A stretch of 64,000 bases of DNA from GCA-2737725 sp033763995 (GCA_033763995.1 JANRJL010000002.1:90629-154628), one strand, 5' to 3'. Positions 1 through 8,646 are shown, counted from the stretch's first letter. Program-made: numbers and translations. The notes: generated by a model from the sequence alone, not told the origin.

Positions 1-1019
1 ATGAAGCCCCGGCCCGTCGAGCGCGCGAAGGCGATCTTCTTGCCGTCGGGCGAGATCGACGGCAGCCCGTCGAAGCCCTCGAAGAAGGTGAGCCGCTTGG
101 GCGGGGTGCCGGCGAGGTCGCCCAGGTAAACGTCCCAGTTGTTCTTGGCCTTGTCGGTGACGCGCACAAAGACGTAATGGCGGCCGTCGGGCGCCGGGAA
201 CGGCGCCCAGTTCATGTCGCCGTCGAAGGTGTAGCGCCGCCAGTCGGTGCCGTCGGTCTTGATGGTGAACACGGTCATGGGCGTGGGGCGGATCTTGCCG
301 TACTCGGAGGCGCGCCAGGCGCGGAACATGATGCGGTCGTCGCCCGGCATGAAGAAGGGCGCGCCTTCCTGCCAATCGGGCGTGTTGGTGAGCTGACGCT
401 CGCCGGTGCCGTCGGCGTTCATGATCCACAGATCCATCTTGCCGCCCGTCATGCGCCCGAACACGAGTTTCTTGCCGTCGTGGGACACCGAGACTTCGGC
501 TTCGTAGTTCTTGTTGTTGGTGAGCCGCTTCAAATTCTTGCCGTCGATATCGGCGGTGTACAGCTCGGCGCCTTGGGGGTACTCGTTCTGGTCGGACCAG
601 TTGCCCACGGGCATGTCCATGTTGTCGCGCGTGGATGTGAACACGATGCGCTTGCCGTCGGGGAAAATATACGAGCACGCATCCTGCCCCTTGTCGTTGG
701 CCCGCCACACCTTGGCGCCGTCGTCGGTGAACAGATAAGTCAGCGCGCCGTTGGTGCCCATGGAGGTTTTCTTGGCGGCGGGATCGCGCGTTTGGGCGAT
801 CAGCGTCTTGGAATCCTTGCCGTAATAGGCCTCCGCCGCCTCGGGGATGTTGGGAATCATAACCGAGGGCAACTCCGTGCCCTCGAGGCTGGGCATCATG
901 GCCTGGGCGCGCTGTTCCATGGTCATGCCCGCCAGCGGGTTGGACGATCCGGCGCCCTTCATGTCGGCGCAGCCGGCAAGCGTTAGAACGGCGGCCGAGG
1001 TCAACGCGAGCTTAGTCAT
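1..1019 (-). CDS. TolB/PD40 beta-propeller lipoprotein, 3' part outside the window
   Basis: The frame starts at an ATG at 1019 and stays open to the window edge, so about 339 residues of the N-terminal part are visible. The start encodes a lipoprotein signal with the lipobox LAGC (Cys17), which predicts anchoring in a membrane facing the periplasm. Further in are several PD40/WD40-like blade motifs of the type PDGK-(I/L)-x-F (for example FPDGKRIVF, SHDGKKLVF and SPDGKKIAF), each preceded by a Y/W-x-D-(I/L)-G/D-type strand. These are the hallmark of TolB-like six- or seven-bladed propellers. No catalytic domain is visible in this part. It could be a free-standing propeller or the N-terminal half of a larger hydrolase. 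It is transcribed divergently from the FGE-like gene that starts at 1155. Confidence 0.8.
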   Translation of the reverse strand, partial: MTKLALTSAAVLTLAGCADMKGAGSSNPLAGMTMEQRAQAMMPSLEGTELPSVMIPNIPEAAEAYYGKDSKTLIAQTRDPAAKKTSMGTNGALTYLFTDDGAKVWRANDKGQDACSYIFPDGKRIVFTSTRDNMDMPVGNWSDQNEYPQGAELYTADIDGKNLKRLTNNKNYEAEVSVSHDGKKLVFGRMTGGKMDLWIMNADGTGERQLTNTPDWQEGAPFFMPGDDRIMFRAWRASEYGKIRPTPMTVFTIKTDGTDWRRYTFDGDMNWAPFPAPDGRHYVFVRVTDKAKNNWDVYLGDLAGTPPKRLTFFEGFDGLPSISPDGKKIAFARSTGRGF

Positions 1020-1154
1020 GGACGGTGTCATCAAAGGTCTCCCCGAATGTCATGCGGTGGGCGATGGACGATAGGGCGATGACAATGCAATTCCCCGCCC
1101 TTGGCAAGGGTTTCGGTGTATCTCTAAAGTAACAGCAGTTCGTAGGAGCCGGGC

Positions 1155-2087
1155 ATGCGCGCACTACTCGTACTGATCGCTACTGTGTTGTTCGGATTTG
1201 CGGCCGCGGCGCAGCCCCAATCCGGCGAGACCTTCAAGGATTGCGAGACCTGCCCCGAGATGATGGTGCTGCCCACGGGCAAGGCTTGGCTGGGCGCGGA
1301 GCCGTGGGACCAGGACATGAAACCCACCTGGGCGCCCCTGCGCGAGGTGACGATCAACTATGCTTTCGCCGTGGCGAAGCTGGAGATCACGCGCGCGCAG
1401 TACCGCGAGTTTGTCAAGGCGACCAAGTACGAAAGCAAGACCACCTCGTGCAACACCTGGGGCTTCAACCGCATCCTCGGGCAAACCGAGGGCTACGCCT
1501 GGGACAACCCCGGCCAGCCGCAGCGCGATGATGCGCCGGTGGTGTGCGTGAGTTGGCAGGACGCCACGGCCTTCGTGAATTGGTTGGCCAAGAAAACCAA
1601 GAAGCCCTACCGCCTGCTGTCGTCCACCGAGTTCGAGTACGCCACGCGCGCGGGAACGCGCGGGCCCTGGTTCTGGGGCCCCGACAACGCCAAGGCCTGC
1701 GAATTCGCCAACGTCGCCGACGACACTTACCGGCGGCTTTACAGCTACGGCCCGGTGTTTGCCTGCAACGACAACTGGGAGCGCTTGGCGCCCGTGGGCT
1801 CCTTCAAGGCCAACCCTTGGGGCCTGCACGACATGCTGGGCAACGCCTGGGAGTGGACCGAAGACTGTTTCCACGCCGACATGAGCCGGATCCCCACCGA
1901 TGGCCGCGCCTGGGGACCAGAGGACGGCGGCGACTGCGCCGCCCGCACGCCGAGGGGCGGCGCCTGGGCCTCGGGCACCGATTGGCTCAAGGCCATTCAG
2001 CCAAAGCCGGGACCCCGAGGCCTATCACAGCCAGTTGCTGGGCTTTCGCGTGGCGGTGACGCTCAAAGAGGGCTGACCATCCTTTAG
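1155..2087 (+). CDS. Exported FGE-sulfatase (SUMF1/EgtB-like) domain protein with a likely 3' frameshift
   Basis: The 310-residue frame has a Sec signal peptide (about 1-20), then the DCETCPEMMVLP block found in all five paralogs of this window. The FGE-sulfatase fold signatures follow: EITRAQYREFV, VVCVSWQDATAFVNWL, STEFEYATRAG and GLHDMLGNAWEWTEDC, with a PRGGAW near residue 270. After about codon 283 the frame stops looking like the family. The reading frame one base further on restores it: from 2005 it encodes SRDP, then LGFRVAV, and stops at 2074-2076. Removing one A from the AAA at 2003-2005 would join the two. This is either a recent +1 frameshift or a sequencing error. The Cys pair of true formylglycine-generating enzymes is absent. 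The natural 3' end is probably 2076. Confidence 0.8.
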   Translation: MRALLVLIATVLFGFAAAAQPQSGETFKDCETCPEMMVLPTGKAWLGAEPWDQDMKPTWAPLREVTINYAFAVAKLEITRAQYREFVKATKYESKTTSCNTWGFNRILGQTEGYAWDNPGQPQRDDAPVVCVSWQDATAFVNWLAKKTKKPYRLLSSTEFEYATRAGTRGPWFWGPDNAKACEFANVADDTYRRLYSYGPVFACNDNWERLAPVGSFKANPWGLHDMLGNAWEWTEDCFHADMSRIPTDGRAWGPEDGGDCAARTPRGGAWASGTDWLKAIQPKPGPRGLSQPVAGLSRGGDAQRGLTIL

Positions 2088-2106
2088 ACAGAACGCGAGC
2101 CGGCGG

Positions 2107-2131
2107 CCGAATTTGACGCGCGTCAATTCGG
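2107..2131. promoter_or_regulatory. Palindrome upstream of the Rieske oxygenase gene
   Basis: A perfect 14-bp palindrome, TTGACGCGCGTCAA (2113-2126), is extended by CCGAA on the left and TTCGG on the right with a one-base offset. It lies 57 bp before the oxygenase ATG at 2188 and just after the FGE-like gene. The position suits an operator for a dimeric repressor or activator. It could also act as a weak hairpin after the upstream gene, but no T-run follows. Confidence 0.4.
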
Positions 2132-2187
2132 TTTGATGGGCCCTTGGCAATCTCCCAGACGTCGAGACATGCCGAGGGGGAGACGCG

Positions 2188-3345
2188 ATGTTCATCAATT
2201 TCTGGTACGCGGCCGGGGCCTCGGCCGACCTCAAGGATCAACCGCTCAAGCGCACCATGCTGGGGCAGACCTTCGTGCTGTTCCGCGACTCCAAGGGTCA
2301 GGCCCACTGCCTGTCCAACGTCTGCTCGCACCGCGGCGGCTCGCTGGCGGGCGGCAAGGTGCGCGGCGACTGCGTCGAGTGCCCCTATCACGGCTGGCGC
2401 TTCGACGGCGGCGGTGCCTGCACCAAGATTCCCTCGCTGGGGCCCGTCGACGGGGCGGCCGGCAGCGCCAAGATTCCGGCACGCACCAAGATCGACAGCT
2501 ACCCCGTGCAGGAGAAGTACGGCCTGATTTTCTGCTTCCTGGGCGACCTGCCCGAGGCCGAGCGTCCGCCGATCATGGAAATCCCCGAGTACGGCAAGGA
2601 CGGCTGGCGCGCCACCGTGCAACAGCCGGGCGTGTGGAACATCGACTACAAGCGTTCCATCGAGAACTCCATCGACCCGGCGCACAACGAATATGTGCAC
2701 GACACCCATGGTTTTTCAGGCGAGCGCGACGATTACCGCGTGCACGAACTCAACATGAAGGAAACCGCCTGGGGCATCGGCTTCTTCAACAAGATGCACT
2801 CCCCGCCCCTGCCCGAGGCACGCATGCGCGCGGCCAGCGGGCGCACCGACAACGCCTTCATCGAGGCGGGCACGGGCAATCACGGCCCCTCGGCGGTGTG
2901 GACGCACATCCACCCCTCGCCGCATGCGCACATTCACCAGTACCTTTACGAGACGCCGATCGACGAGACCCACACACAGGTTTATCTGGTCACGTTGCGC
3001 AACTTCCTGATTACGGAAGACGACGACAAGCGCATCATGGACCGCAACATGTACGTCGCGGCGCAGGACAAGGCCGTGCTGGAGGACGTGGAGCCGGTCG
3101 CGACGCCGCGCACCAACACCCACGAGGTGCTGATGCCGGCCGACGTGCCCATCGCGCGCTTTCGCGACTTCTGCAAGCAATGGGAGGCGCGCGGCTGGCG
3201 CATCGACCTGGACAAAGTAGCCGCCACGAAAGGCCGCACGGCCTACGCCATCCCGAGCCCCGAGCGTCGCCATTCCAAGGGTTGGGTCATCGACCCGGTG
3301 CCGTTGATCGCGCCGCAAGCGAGCGTGAAGGCGGCGGCGGAATGA
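2188..3345 (+). CDS. Rieske non-heme iron oxygenase, alpha-subunit type
   Basis: This 385-residue protein carries the Rieske [2Fe-2S] motif C46-x-H48-x16-C65-x2-H68 (CSH ... CPYH). Around residues 160-171 it has the mononuclear iron site NxxDxxHxxxxH (N160, D163, H166, H171) that bridges the two centres. Both catalytic elements of an aromatic ring-hydroxylating or O-demethylating oxygenase are therefore intact. The length and single-chain layout fit the phthalate dioxygenase/vanillate demethylase (VanA-like) group, which needs a separate reductase. None is visible nearby, so electrons must come from elsewhere. The ATG at 2188 is preceded by GAGGGGGAGACGCG, a good ribosome site. The substrate cannot be deduced. 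A strong terminator follows at 3412. Confidence 0.88.
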   Translation: MFINFWYAAGASADLKDQPLKRTMLGQTFVLFRDSKGQAHCLSNVCSHRGGSLAGGKVRGDCVECPYHGWRFDGGGACTKIPSLGPVDGAAGSAKIPARTKIDSYPVQEKYGLIFCFLGDLPEAERPPIMEIPEYGKDGWRATVQQPGVWNIDYKRSIENSIDPAHNEYVHDTHGFSGERDDYRVHELNMKETAWGIGFFNKMHSPPLPEARMRAASGRTDNAFIEAGTGNHGPSAVWTHIHPSPHAHIHQYLYETPIDETHTQVYLVTLRNFLITEDDDKRIMDRNMYVAAQDKAVLEDVEPVATPRTNTHEVLMPADVPIARFRDFCKQWEARGWRIDLDKVAATKGRTAYAIPSPERRHSKGWVIDPVPLIAPQASVKAAAE

Positions 3346-3411
3346 GTGGGCTGAATTCGGTTTGACTCTCGCCACTCCCCTGCTTCCCCAAGAGCACGGC
3401 GAGAGTTGATA

Positions 3412-3446
3412 AGGCGGCGGATCGTCCCCCGATCCGCCGCTTTTTC
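3412..3446 (+). terminator. Rho-independent terminator after the Rieske oxygenase gene
   Basis: An 11-bp GC-rich stem (left arm 3414-3424, right arm 3430-3440, loop TCCCC) is followed directly by TTTTT. A second inverted repeat just upstream (9-bp arms 3365-3373 and 3398-3406) sits between the stop codon and this hairpin. Confidence 0.85.
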
Positions 3447-3457
3447 GTGTGGGGGCA

Positions 3458-3535
3458 GGAGCATTTTCCCGACAAGTGGAGGCCGGTTGGCGTGGAAAAT
3501 GCGACCAAAAGAAAACGAGTTTGACTCTATTTCGT
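3458..3535 (+). repeat. Palindromic dispersed repeat, copy 1 (RIME-like)
   Basis: The core is GCATTTTCC (3461-3469) paired with GGAAAATGC (3494-3502) around CCGGTTGGCGT. The same element occurs inverted at about 28,209-28,310, where the core and the adjoining GACCAA...CGAGTT and GACTCTA blocks are recognisable. Intergenic repeats that fold on GCATTTTCC/GGAAAATGC with an ACCGGTT centre are common in alphaproteobacteria. Its right end overlaps the 3' end of the SnoaL-like gene. Confidence 0.75.
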
Positions 3536-4057
3536 GTCGGGCGCGGGCGGGCGATCTTCCGGCTGAGTCGTGTCGATGAAGCGGTGGATCAGCCAGCGCC
3601 CATCGGGCTGCTTCTTGAACACCGTGAGGTTGGTGCGTTTCTCGGTGAAGGCCGGCGGCGGCTGGCCGTCGCGACCACTCTTGGTCCCTGGGGCACCGGG
3701 GCGCGGCGCACCGCCCAGTTCATTGGCGCTGATCATCACCGCTATGTCGCCCGCGATATCCACCGACAACAACGTCGGATTGGAGCGCATGATGTAGGCG
3801 GGCATGGCGGGCGCGAAGAACGCGGCGATGGCCGCGCGACCCACGGCGGGCTCCCGCCGCGGAGAAATGTGCCAGGCATCCTCGGTGTAATTGGCCGCCA
3901 GCGCCTCGATGTCGGAGTCGTTATAAGCCTCGATCACCGCGGCCTTGCGCGCCATCAATACGTCCACGTCGGCCTGGCTGGCGCCACTAATGATAGTTTG
4001 CGCGTAAGGGCTATATACAGCCAACAAATAGAGGATCAGGGCTAGTTTTATTTTCAT
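3527..4057 (-). CDS. Exported SnoaL/DUF4440-like protein of unknown function
   Basis: This 176-residue protein starts at the ATG at 4057 with a short signal peptide (about 1-20, ending in YAQ). The mature part follows the NTF2-like/SnoaL plan: a helix ending in AVIEAYNDSDIEALAANYTEDAWHISP, a GRAAIAAFF helix, then strands closing with FKKQPDGRWLIHRFIDTT. This cone-shaped fold occurs in polyketide cyclases, isomerases and many uncharacterised secreted proteins. No catalytic His-Asp pair can be assigned with confidence. The last codons overlap the dispersed repeat at 3458, which may supply its stop. A longer start at 4126 would add 23 residues but lose the signal peptide. Confidence 0.65.
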   Translation of the reverse strand: MKIKLALILYLLAVYSPYAQTIISGASQADVDVLMARKAAVIEAYNDSDIEALAANYTEDAWHISPRREPAVGRAAIAAFFAPAMPAYIMRSNPTLLSVDIAGDIAVMISANELGGAPRPGAPGTKSGRDGQPPPAFTEKRTNLTVFKKQPDGRWLIHRFIDTTQPEDRPPAPDTK

Positions 4058-4124
4058 CTCGCTACAACTATCATCAGTATTTGTGGTCGTTAAGGCGAAA
4101 CATCTTAGGTTTAAGGGTACAATC

Positions 4125-4790
4125 ATGTCTAAGGCCTACGACGCCTTTCTCAAAAATGACTCAGAAGTCGATAGACTGTTGCAGATTCACACAGAAATCA
4201 CTGGCACAGGGCCTGGTAAGCGAGAAGGGGTCGAGGTCTTGAATAAGTCAGCAATAATAATGATTTGTGCGTGTTGGGAAACTTATGTCGAGGACGTCGC
4301 TAATGAAGCGGCAGGTCATTTAGCTGACTCAATCTCTAGCTCAGACAGTATCGCAAAAGATGTCAGAAAAAGCTGCGTAGCCTCTCTAGGAATAATGAAG
4401 AGCGATGAAGCCGCTTGGAGCGGTTTATGTCTCTCGTGGAAAGACGCCATTAGAAAGAATGCAGAGTCGTTAACCAAGAGCCGCTTGGGGGGCCTTAACA
4501 CTCCCAAAACAGCGAATGTTGATAGCATCTTCTGCAAAGCATTGGGGATACAAAAAGTATCTCAGACGTGGAAATGGAAGAAAATGAAAAGCGCGACAGC
4601 AAGCAGCACAGTGGATGCTCTTGTCGAGCTTCGTGGTGATCTAGCACATCGAACTAAAGCGGCTGGAACCGTAAAAAAAGCAACCTGTTCATATTACCGA
4701 AACCATATCAAAAGGGTTGTAAACAAGACTGAAAAGTCGATCTCCGATTTTCTGACCAGCACAACTGGTAAGCCACTTAGCGCTGGCTAA
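4125..4790 (+). CDS. HEPN-domain protein (RiboL-PSP-HEPN-like), putative RNase
   Basis: This 221-residue, mostly helical protein has a conserved-looking N-terminal segment (MICACWETYVEDV at about 46-58). Near residues 170-175 it has R170-GDLA-H175, an Rx4H motif that is the active-site signature of HEPN ribonucleases. HEPN proteins act in toxin-antitoxin, abortive-infection and CRISPR effector systems, cutting RNA. No obvious antitoxin gene is adjacent, since both neighbours are on the other strand. Base composition is clearly more AT-rich than the flanking genes, which suggests recent transfer. The ATG at 4125 is chosen over an upstream in-frame start at 4083 because the leader adds no domain. 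The stop lies 6 bp from the convergent amine oxidase stop. Confidence 0.6.
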   Translation: MSKAYDAFLKNDSEVDRLLQIHTEITGTGPGKREGVEVLNKSAIIMICACWETYVEDVANEAAGHLADSISSSDSIAKDVRKSCVASLGIMKSDEAAWSGLCLSWKDAIRKNAESLTKSRLGGLNTPKTANVDSIFCKALGIQKVSQTWKWKKMKSATASSTVDALVELRGDLAHRTKAAGTVKKATCSYYRNHIKRVVNKTEKSISDFLTSTTGKPLSAG

Positions 4791-4796
4791 TTCTGA

Positions 4797-6251
4797 TCAC
4801 ACCTTCTCCAAAATCTCGAAGGCGGCGCGTTCGCCCGATTCGAGCGCGCCCTCGAGGCCGCGCGTGGAATTGGATGTGTGCTCGCCCGAGAAATAGATGT
4901 TGCCGGCGGGCTTGGCCATCTGCGCTTGGAACTTGGCGATCATGCCCGGGCGCCAGTAGGCGTACATGCCCCCGGCATAGGGATCGTTGACCCAGCTCCA
5001 GGCGCGCTCGACCTTCAATTGGCCCTTGGCCGCGGGGCGTTGCTTCTCATACTCCGCGACGTAGGCGGCCTTGGCGGCCTCCATGGGCAGCCGGTTCAAG
5101 TGCATGGCTTGCTTGCCGGTGAGGAATGCGTAAAGGCCGATGACGTTCTCGCCCTCGCGCATGGGCGAGGCGCGCCCGATGAGGCCGTCGGACCACATGC
5201 CGGCGGGCAGGCCGTCGGCCTCCCAGAATTTTCCCTTCACCGACAGGAACGCATGCCAGCAGGTCCCGTACGGCATCGTGTTGACCGCTTCCGCCTGAAC
5301 GCCGCCGAGGCCAGGATCGAAGTGCACCAGGCGCAGGGCGGAGAACGGGAGGCTCATCAGCACGGCTTTGCCCTTGAAGGTGCGTCCATCAACCGCGATC
5401 ACCTCGACGCCGTTCGCGTCATTGCGCACGGCGGCCACGGGCGTTTTGAGGAACACGTCGCCCTTGAGCGACTTGGCCATGGCCTTGGGCAAACTTTGGT
5501 TGCCGTTCTCGATATCCCAGAACTGCGCACCCTCGCCGTCGGCCTGATGCTTGGCGAAGTTCCACACATGGAACATGTGCACCGCCGACAAATCATAGGG
5601 CGTGTGGCCATAGCCGGGGTTGGCGCCGGCCCCCAAGTCGATCGCCGCGTCGGAATGCCCCTTGGCCTTGAGCAATTCATAAAATGACATATCGCCCTTG
5701 GTGTATTTCTCCTCGGGCCATGACTCCAAATCCGCGAAGGTGCGGTAACGGTCCAGCATCTGGAAGCGGAAGCCCTCGGGCGAGATCTTGCGGTCCTCGC
5801 CCTGGAACGGATTGAGCGCGTGACCGGCCCAGTCCTTGCGCAGGATGTTCTGGCCCTTGACGTTGAACACGGTGCCGAACACCGCGGGGCTGCCGCCGCC
5901 GGCCTCGGGCGTGCGTTTGATGCCGAACTTGTCGCACCAATCGATAAAGCGCGCGTACATGCCACCCACCGAGCCGCCGCCGGCCTCGGGCCGTCCGGGC
6001 AGATCGTTCATGGTGTAGCAGCGCCCGCCGACGCGGTCTTTCGCTTCCACCACCACCACCGACTTGCCCTGCTCTTCGAGAAGGCACGCGGCGATCAGGC
6101 CCGAGAGCCCGGCGCCGACGACGACCACGTCGGCTTCCTTGGTCGCGGCACGCACCGGCCGCGCCGACAGCGCCGTAGTGGCGAGCGCCGCGCCAGCGAA
6201 CAATTTCAGGGAACGGCGGCGGGGAAGTAAGAATCGTGATGCTGTATGCAT
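4797..6251 (-). CDS. Tat-exported flavin-dependent amine oxidase
   Basis: This 484-residue protein begins with a twin-arginine leader (PRRRSLKLFAGAA, cut after about residue 35), so it should be folded with FAD before export. The dinucleotide-binding motif VVVVGAGLSGL and the acidic strand end VVEAKDRVGGR (about 42-77) are the FAD-binding N terminus of the monoamine oxidase/phytoene desaturase family. The C terminus has the second FAD motif, YFSGEHTSNSTRGLEGALESGERAA. The family oxidises primary or secondary amines to imines with release of hydrogen peroxide. The substrate is unknown. The polyamine genes aguA and aguB are elsewhere in the window, not next to it. Confidence 0.85.
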   Translation of the reverse strand: MHTASRFLLPRRRSLKLFAGAALATTALSARPVRAATKEADVVVVGAGLSGLIAACLLEEQGKSVVVVEAKDRVGGRCYTMNDLPGRPEAGGGSVGGMYARFIDWCDKFGIKRTPEAGGGSPAVFGTVFNVKGQNILRKDWAGHALNPFQGEDRKISPEGFRFQMLDRYRTFADLESWPEEKYTKGDMSFYELLKAKGHSDAAIDLGAGANPGYGHTPYDLSAVHMFHVWNFAKHQADGEGAQFWDIENGNQSLPKAMAKSLKGDVFLKTPVAAVRNDANGVEVIAVDGRTFKGKAVLMSLPFSALRLVHFDPGLGGVQAEAVNTMPYGTCWHAFLSVKGKFWEADGLPAGMWSDGLIGRASPMREGENVIGLYAFLTGKQAMHLNRLPMEAAKAAYVAEYEKQRPAAKGQLKVERAWSWVNDPYAGGMYAYWRPGMIAKFQAQMAKPAGNIYFSGEHTSNSTRGLEGALESGERAAFEILEKV

Positions 6252-6336
6252 AGACTTATCCCTACGAGCTTTAATCGGTGAACGGTGGCTGAGACAGCGA
6301 TTGGGCAGGCCGGAGGTTCGCGTCTCGCTAGCTTAG

Positions 6337-7161
6337 TTAGATAATGAAACCGAGCGCACGCAACGGAACTTTCACCGCCTCCCAGGCAGGCTGAAGCGCG
6401 GCAATTGTTTGGACGGCGATTGATAGAGTCCCAAAGTAGCCTACTAATTTCAGTTGGTTCGGCTGCTCTGAAATGAGCACTCGATCCGCGTCTGCGACCA
6501 CCTCAATCATTTCGTCACGCAGTGTCGTCGGTAATTCTGGAGCAGCCTCAATCGCCTTCCGAAAACCAACTAGTGCCTCTCGCAAGGCTGCTACCTTTTC
6601 CGCGGTGAAAATAACGGTCGCGTTGCCGGCGACGCCCGCCTGCACGATGTTCTGATTCCCGACAACGCTCACCGAAACGCTTGGCACGCTCACCTGCTTC
6701 GTCCGCATGGTTTCCGCCACCATAAGCTTAACCGCCCCTCCAAACCGAGCAACATTCTGCTCCATTGCCTTGCTTAGGTGCATTTCCGCCGTGGCAGTAT
6801 AATCCATCTGGCCAAGCGACGCGCGTGGCCCTCGCGCATGAAGCCCAATAATGTGTGTTCGCTGTGATCCAAGTTGGTTCTCAAGAAAGAAAGCGGCTTG
6901 CTTGACGAATTCGTCGTCAAAACTAACTGGAAGCGCGGTTGCTACCTCGCGCAACTTCCGCAAAAGAATGTTGGCTCTTTCCGTTAAGTCCTGTGCCGCG
7001 TGTTCTGCGCGGGCCTGAATGTACATGCTAGATAGAAGCACGCCCCGCCTAACGTGATCGTCAACAATCTGACCAGCCCTAGAGGAATACGCTTGGTCCT
7101 GTAGACCGAGTTCATAGTCAGACTGTGACTTTAGCACATCACGGATTTCTTCAAACGTCAC
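6337..7161 (-). CDS. Hypothetical protein, lower-GC islet
   Basis: I do not recognise this 274-residue protein. The N-terminal two thirds is helical (from TFEEIRDVLKSQSDYELGLQDQ). A short Gly/Val/Asn-rich stretch near the middle (VVGNQNIVQAGVAGNATVIF) follows, and the remainder is helical. There is no signal peptide or clear membrane segment. The GTG at 7161 is preferred because AGGTGG lies about 5 bases upstream; an in-frame GTG at 7203 would add 14 residues. Codon use and GC are visibly lower than in the amine oxidase and FGE operon on either side, so it looks acquired. It is on the same strand as the upstream FGE operon but 66 bp after it. Confidence 0.6.
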   Translation of the reverse strand: MTFEEIRDVLKSQSDYELGLQDQAYSSRAGQIVDDHVRRGVLLSSMYIQARAEHAAQDLTERANILLRKLREVATALPVSFDDEFVKQAAFFLENQLGSQRTHIIGLHARGPRASLGQMDYTATAEMHLSKAMEQNVARFGGAVKLMVAETMRTKQVSVPSVSVSVVGNQNIVQAGVAGNATVIFTAEKVAALREALVGFRKAIEAAPELPTTLRDEMIEVVADADRVLISEQPNQLKLVGYFGTLSIAVQTIAALQPAWEAVKVPLRALGFII

Positions 7162-7227
7162 ACCGCCACCTCGCGCTATACCACCCGAGTGCGGCGCAAC
7201 CACTTGGACCTTAGCGCAAAACTCATA

Positions 7228-8646
7228 CTAGCCCCCAGACTCGACTTGCTGCACGACCACGCGCGTGCCGTCGGGCGAGACCACCGCGCCCTCGGCGCCC
7301 ACAACACTGGTGCCCCCCGTCCCGTCCAGGCGCCCGGGCGGGGTGATGACGCGCACGCCCATGTCCTTGAACTTGGCGAAGACGGCCGCGATGTCCTTCA
7401 CCTTGACCACGACCAGATGATCGCCCGCCTTGGGTGCCTGATCGGCGGAGCGGTCGAGCGGCGCAAGCGTTTGGCCCACGGTCCCGATGAGGCCGAGGAG
7501 CGGCCCGTCGGTCTTGCCGGGCTCGAGAATGACGAAATGCGCGCGCGCCTCGGGCTTCAGGTTGAGAGTCTTGGCCATGTCGGCACCGCCGAAGGCCGGG
7601 TTATCGAGCCGCACCTCGTAGCCCAGCGCGTCGACCCAGAACTGCTTGGCCTTGGCGATGTCGCCGGTGAACAACGTCAGGCGGCGGATCTGCGCGCCGC
7701 TGTAGGGCGGGCTGTAAACGGAATCGAGATCGCGCGCGACGCGGAAACCGAAGTAGTTGAGCTTACGCTCGGCCGGATCGCGGCCGGGCCAGGCGATACG
7801 GTTGCGCTCGGGCGCGCTCATCCACGCCCCGCCGCGCGTCTCGCGCATTTCGCAGCCGCCGTCCCATTCCCACGCCCGGCCGTCCTTGGGCCGGCCCTGG
7901 TGCGAGCCCGCATAGCAATCCTGCAGCCATTCCCAGACATTGCCGACCATGTCGTGCAATCCGAAAGCGTTGGGCTTGAACTTGCCCACGGGGGCGTGCT
8001 CGGCGTAGCCGTCCTTGCAGGGCGAGAAGGTCCAGGCGAAGGGATATTTTTCCTTGGATGAAATGTCGAAGGTGTTGGCGTAGTCGCAGGCGTCGTCGGG
8101 GAAATCGCCCCAAAAGCGCGAGGTGGTCGTGCCGGCGCGGGCGGCGTATTCCCATTCGGCCGTCGAGGGCAGGCGGTACTGCTTGCCGGTCTTCTTGCCG
8201 AGCCAATTCAAATAGGCCTGCGCGTCGTTCCAACTGACGCAGCCGACAGGATGCTCAGGCTGCGGGCGTTGCGGCTGGTAGGGGTTCTCCCAGGAGGCGT
8301 CGTCCTTGTCGACGAACTCGTTGTCCCACACCCGGCAGGCTTTCTTGGCGGTTTGGTAGCCGGTCTCCTTCACGAACTCGCGGTATTGCGCCACGGTCAG
8401 CTCGAAGCGGCCCATGAGGAAGGCGCGCGGAATTTTCATTTTCACCTGGGGCGTTTCGCCGCGGCTCACGTCGACGTCCTTGGCCTCGGGCGCGCTGCCC
8501 ATCATGAATTCGCCGGGCGGTACGACCACCAAGTCGGGACAGGTGGGGCAATCCTTCACCACCGTGCCGGGCTTCAGGTCCGCTTCCTTGGTTTGCGCGA
8601 AGGCCGTGCCCGAGAACAGCATCGCCGCGATCAAAACGGTTTTCAT
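7228..8646 (-). CDS. Exported FGE-sulfatase domain fused to a glyoxalase/VOC domain
   Basis: This 472-residue protein is last of the four-gene overlapping operon. It has a Sec signal peptide (MKTVLIAAMLFSGTAFAQ), then the DCPTCPDLVVVP block and a full FGE-sulfatase domain (about 45-315: FELTVAQYREFV, PVGCVSWNDAQAYLNWL, STAEWEYAARAG, HDMVGNVWEWLQDC, YFGFRVARD). A second module from about residue 330 starts IRRLTLFTGDIAKAKQFW and ends with a HLVVVKVKDIAAVFAKF unit, the two beta-alpha halves of a vicinal-oxygen-chelate (glyoxalase-like) domain. The cysteines used by formylglycine-generating enzymes are absent. The true start is the ATG at 8646, which overlaps the previous stop as ATGA; the upstream open frame is antisense-like low-complexity coding. 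Confidence 0.85.
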   Translation of the reverse strand: MKTVLIAAMLFSGTAFAQTKEADLKPGTVVKDCPTCPDLVVVPPGEFMMGSAPEAKDVDVSRGETPQVKMKIPRAFLMGRFELTVAQYREFVKETGYQTAKKACRVWDNEFVDKDDASWENPYQPQRPQPEHPVGCVSWNDAQAYLNWLGKKTGKQYRLPSTAEWEYAARAGTTTSRFWGDFPDDACDYANTFDISSKEKYPFAWTFSPCKDGYAEHAPVGKFKPNAFGLHDMVGNVWEWLQDCYAGSHQGRPKDGRAWEWDGGCEMRETRGGAWMSAPERNRIAWPGRDPAERKLNYFGFRVARDLDSVYSPPYSGAQIRRLTLFTGDIAKAKQFWVDALGYEVRLDNPAFGGADMAKTLNLKPEARAHFVILEPGKTDGPLLGLIGTVGQTLAPLDRSADQAPKAGDHLVVVKVKDIAAVFAKFKDMGVRVITPPGRLDGTGGTSVVGAEGAVVSPDGTRVVVQQVESGG

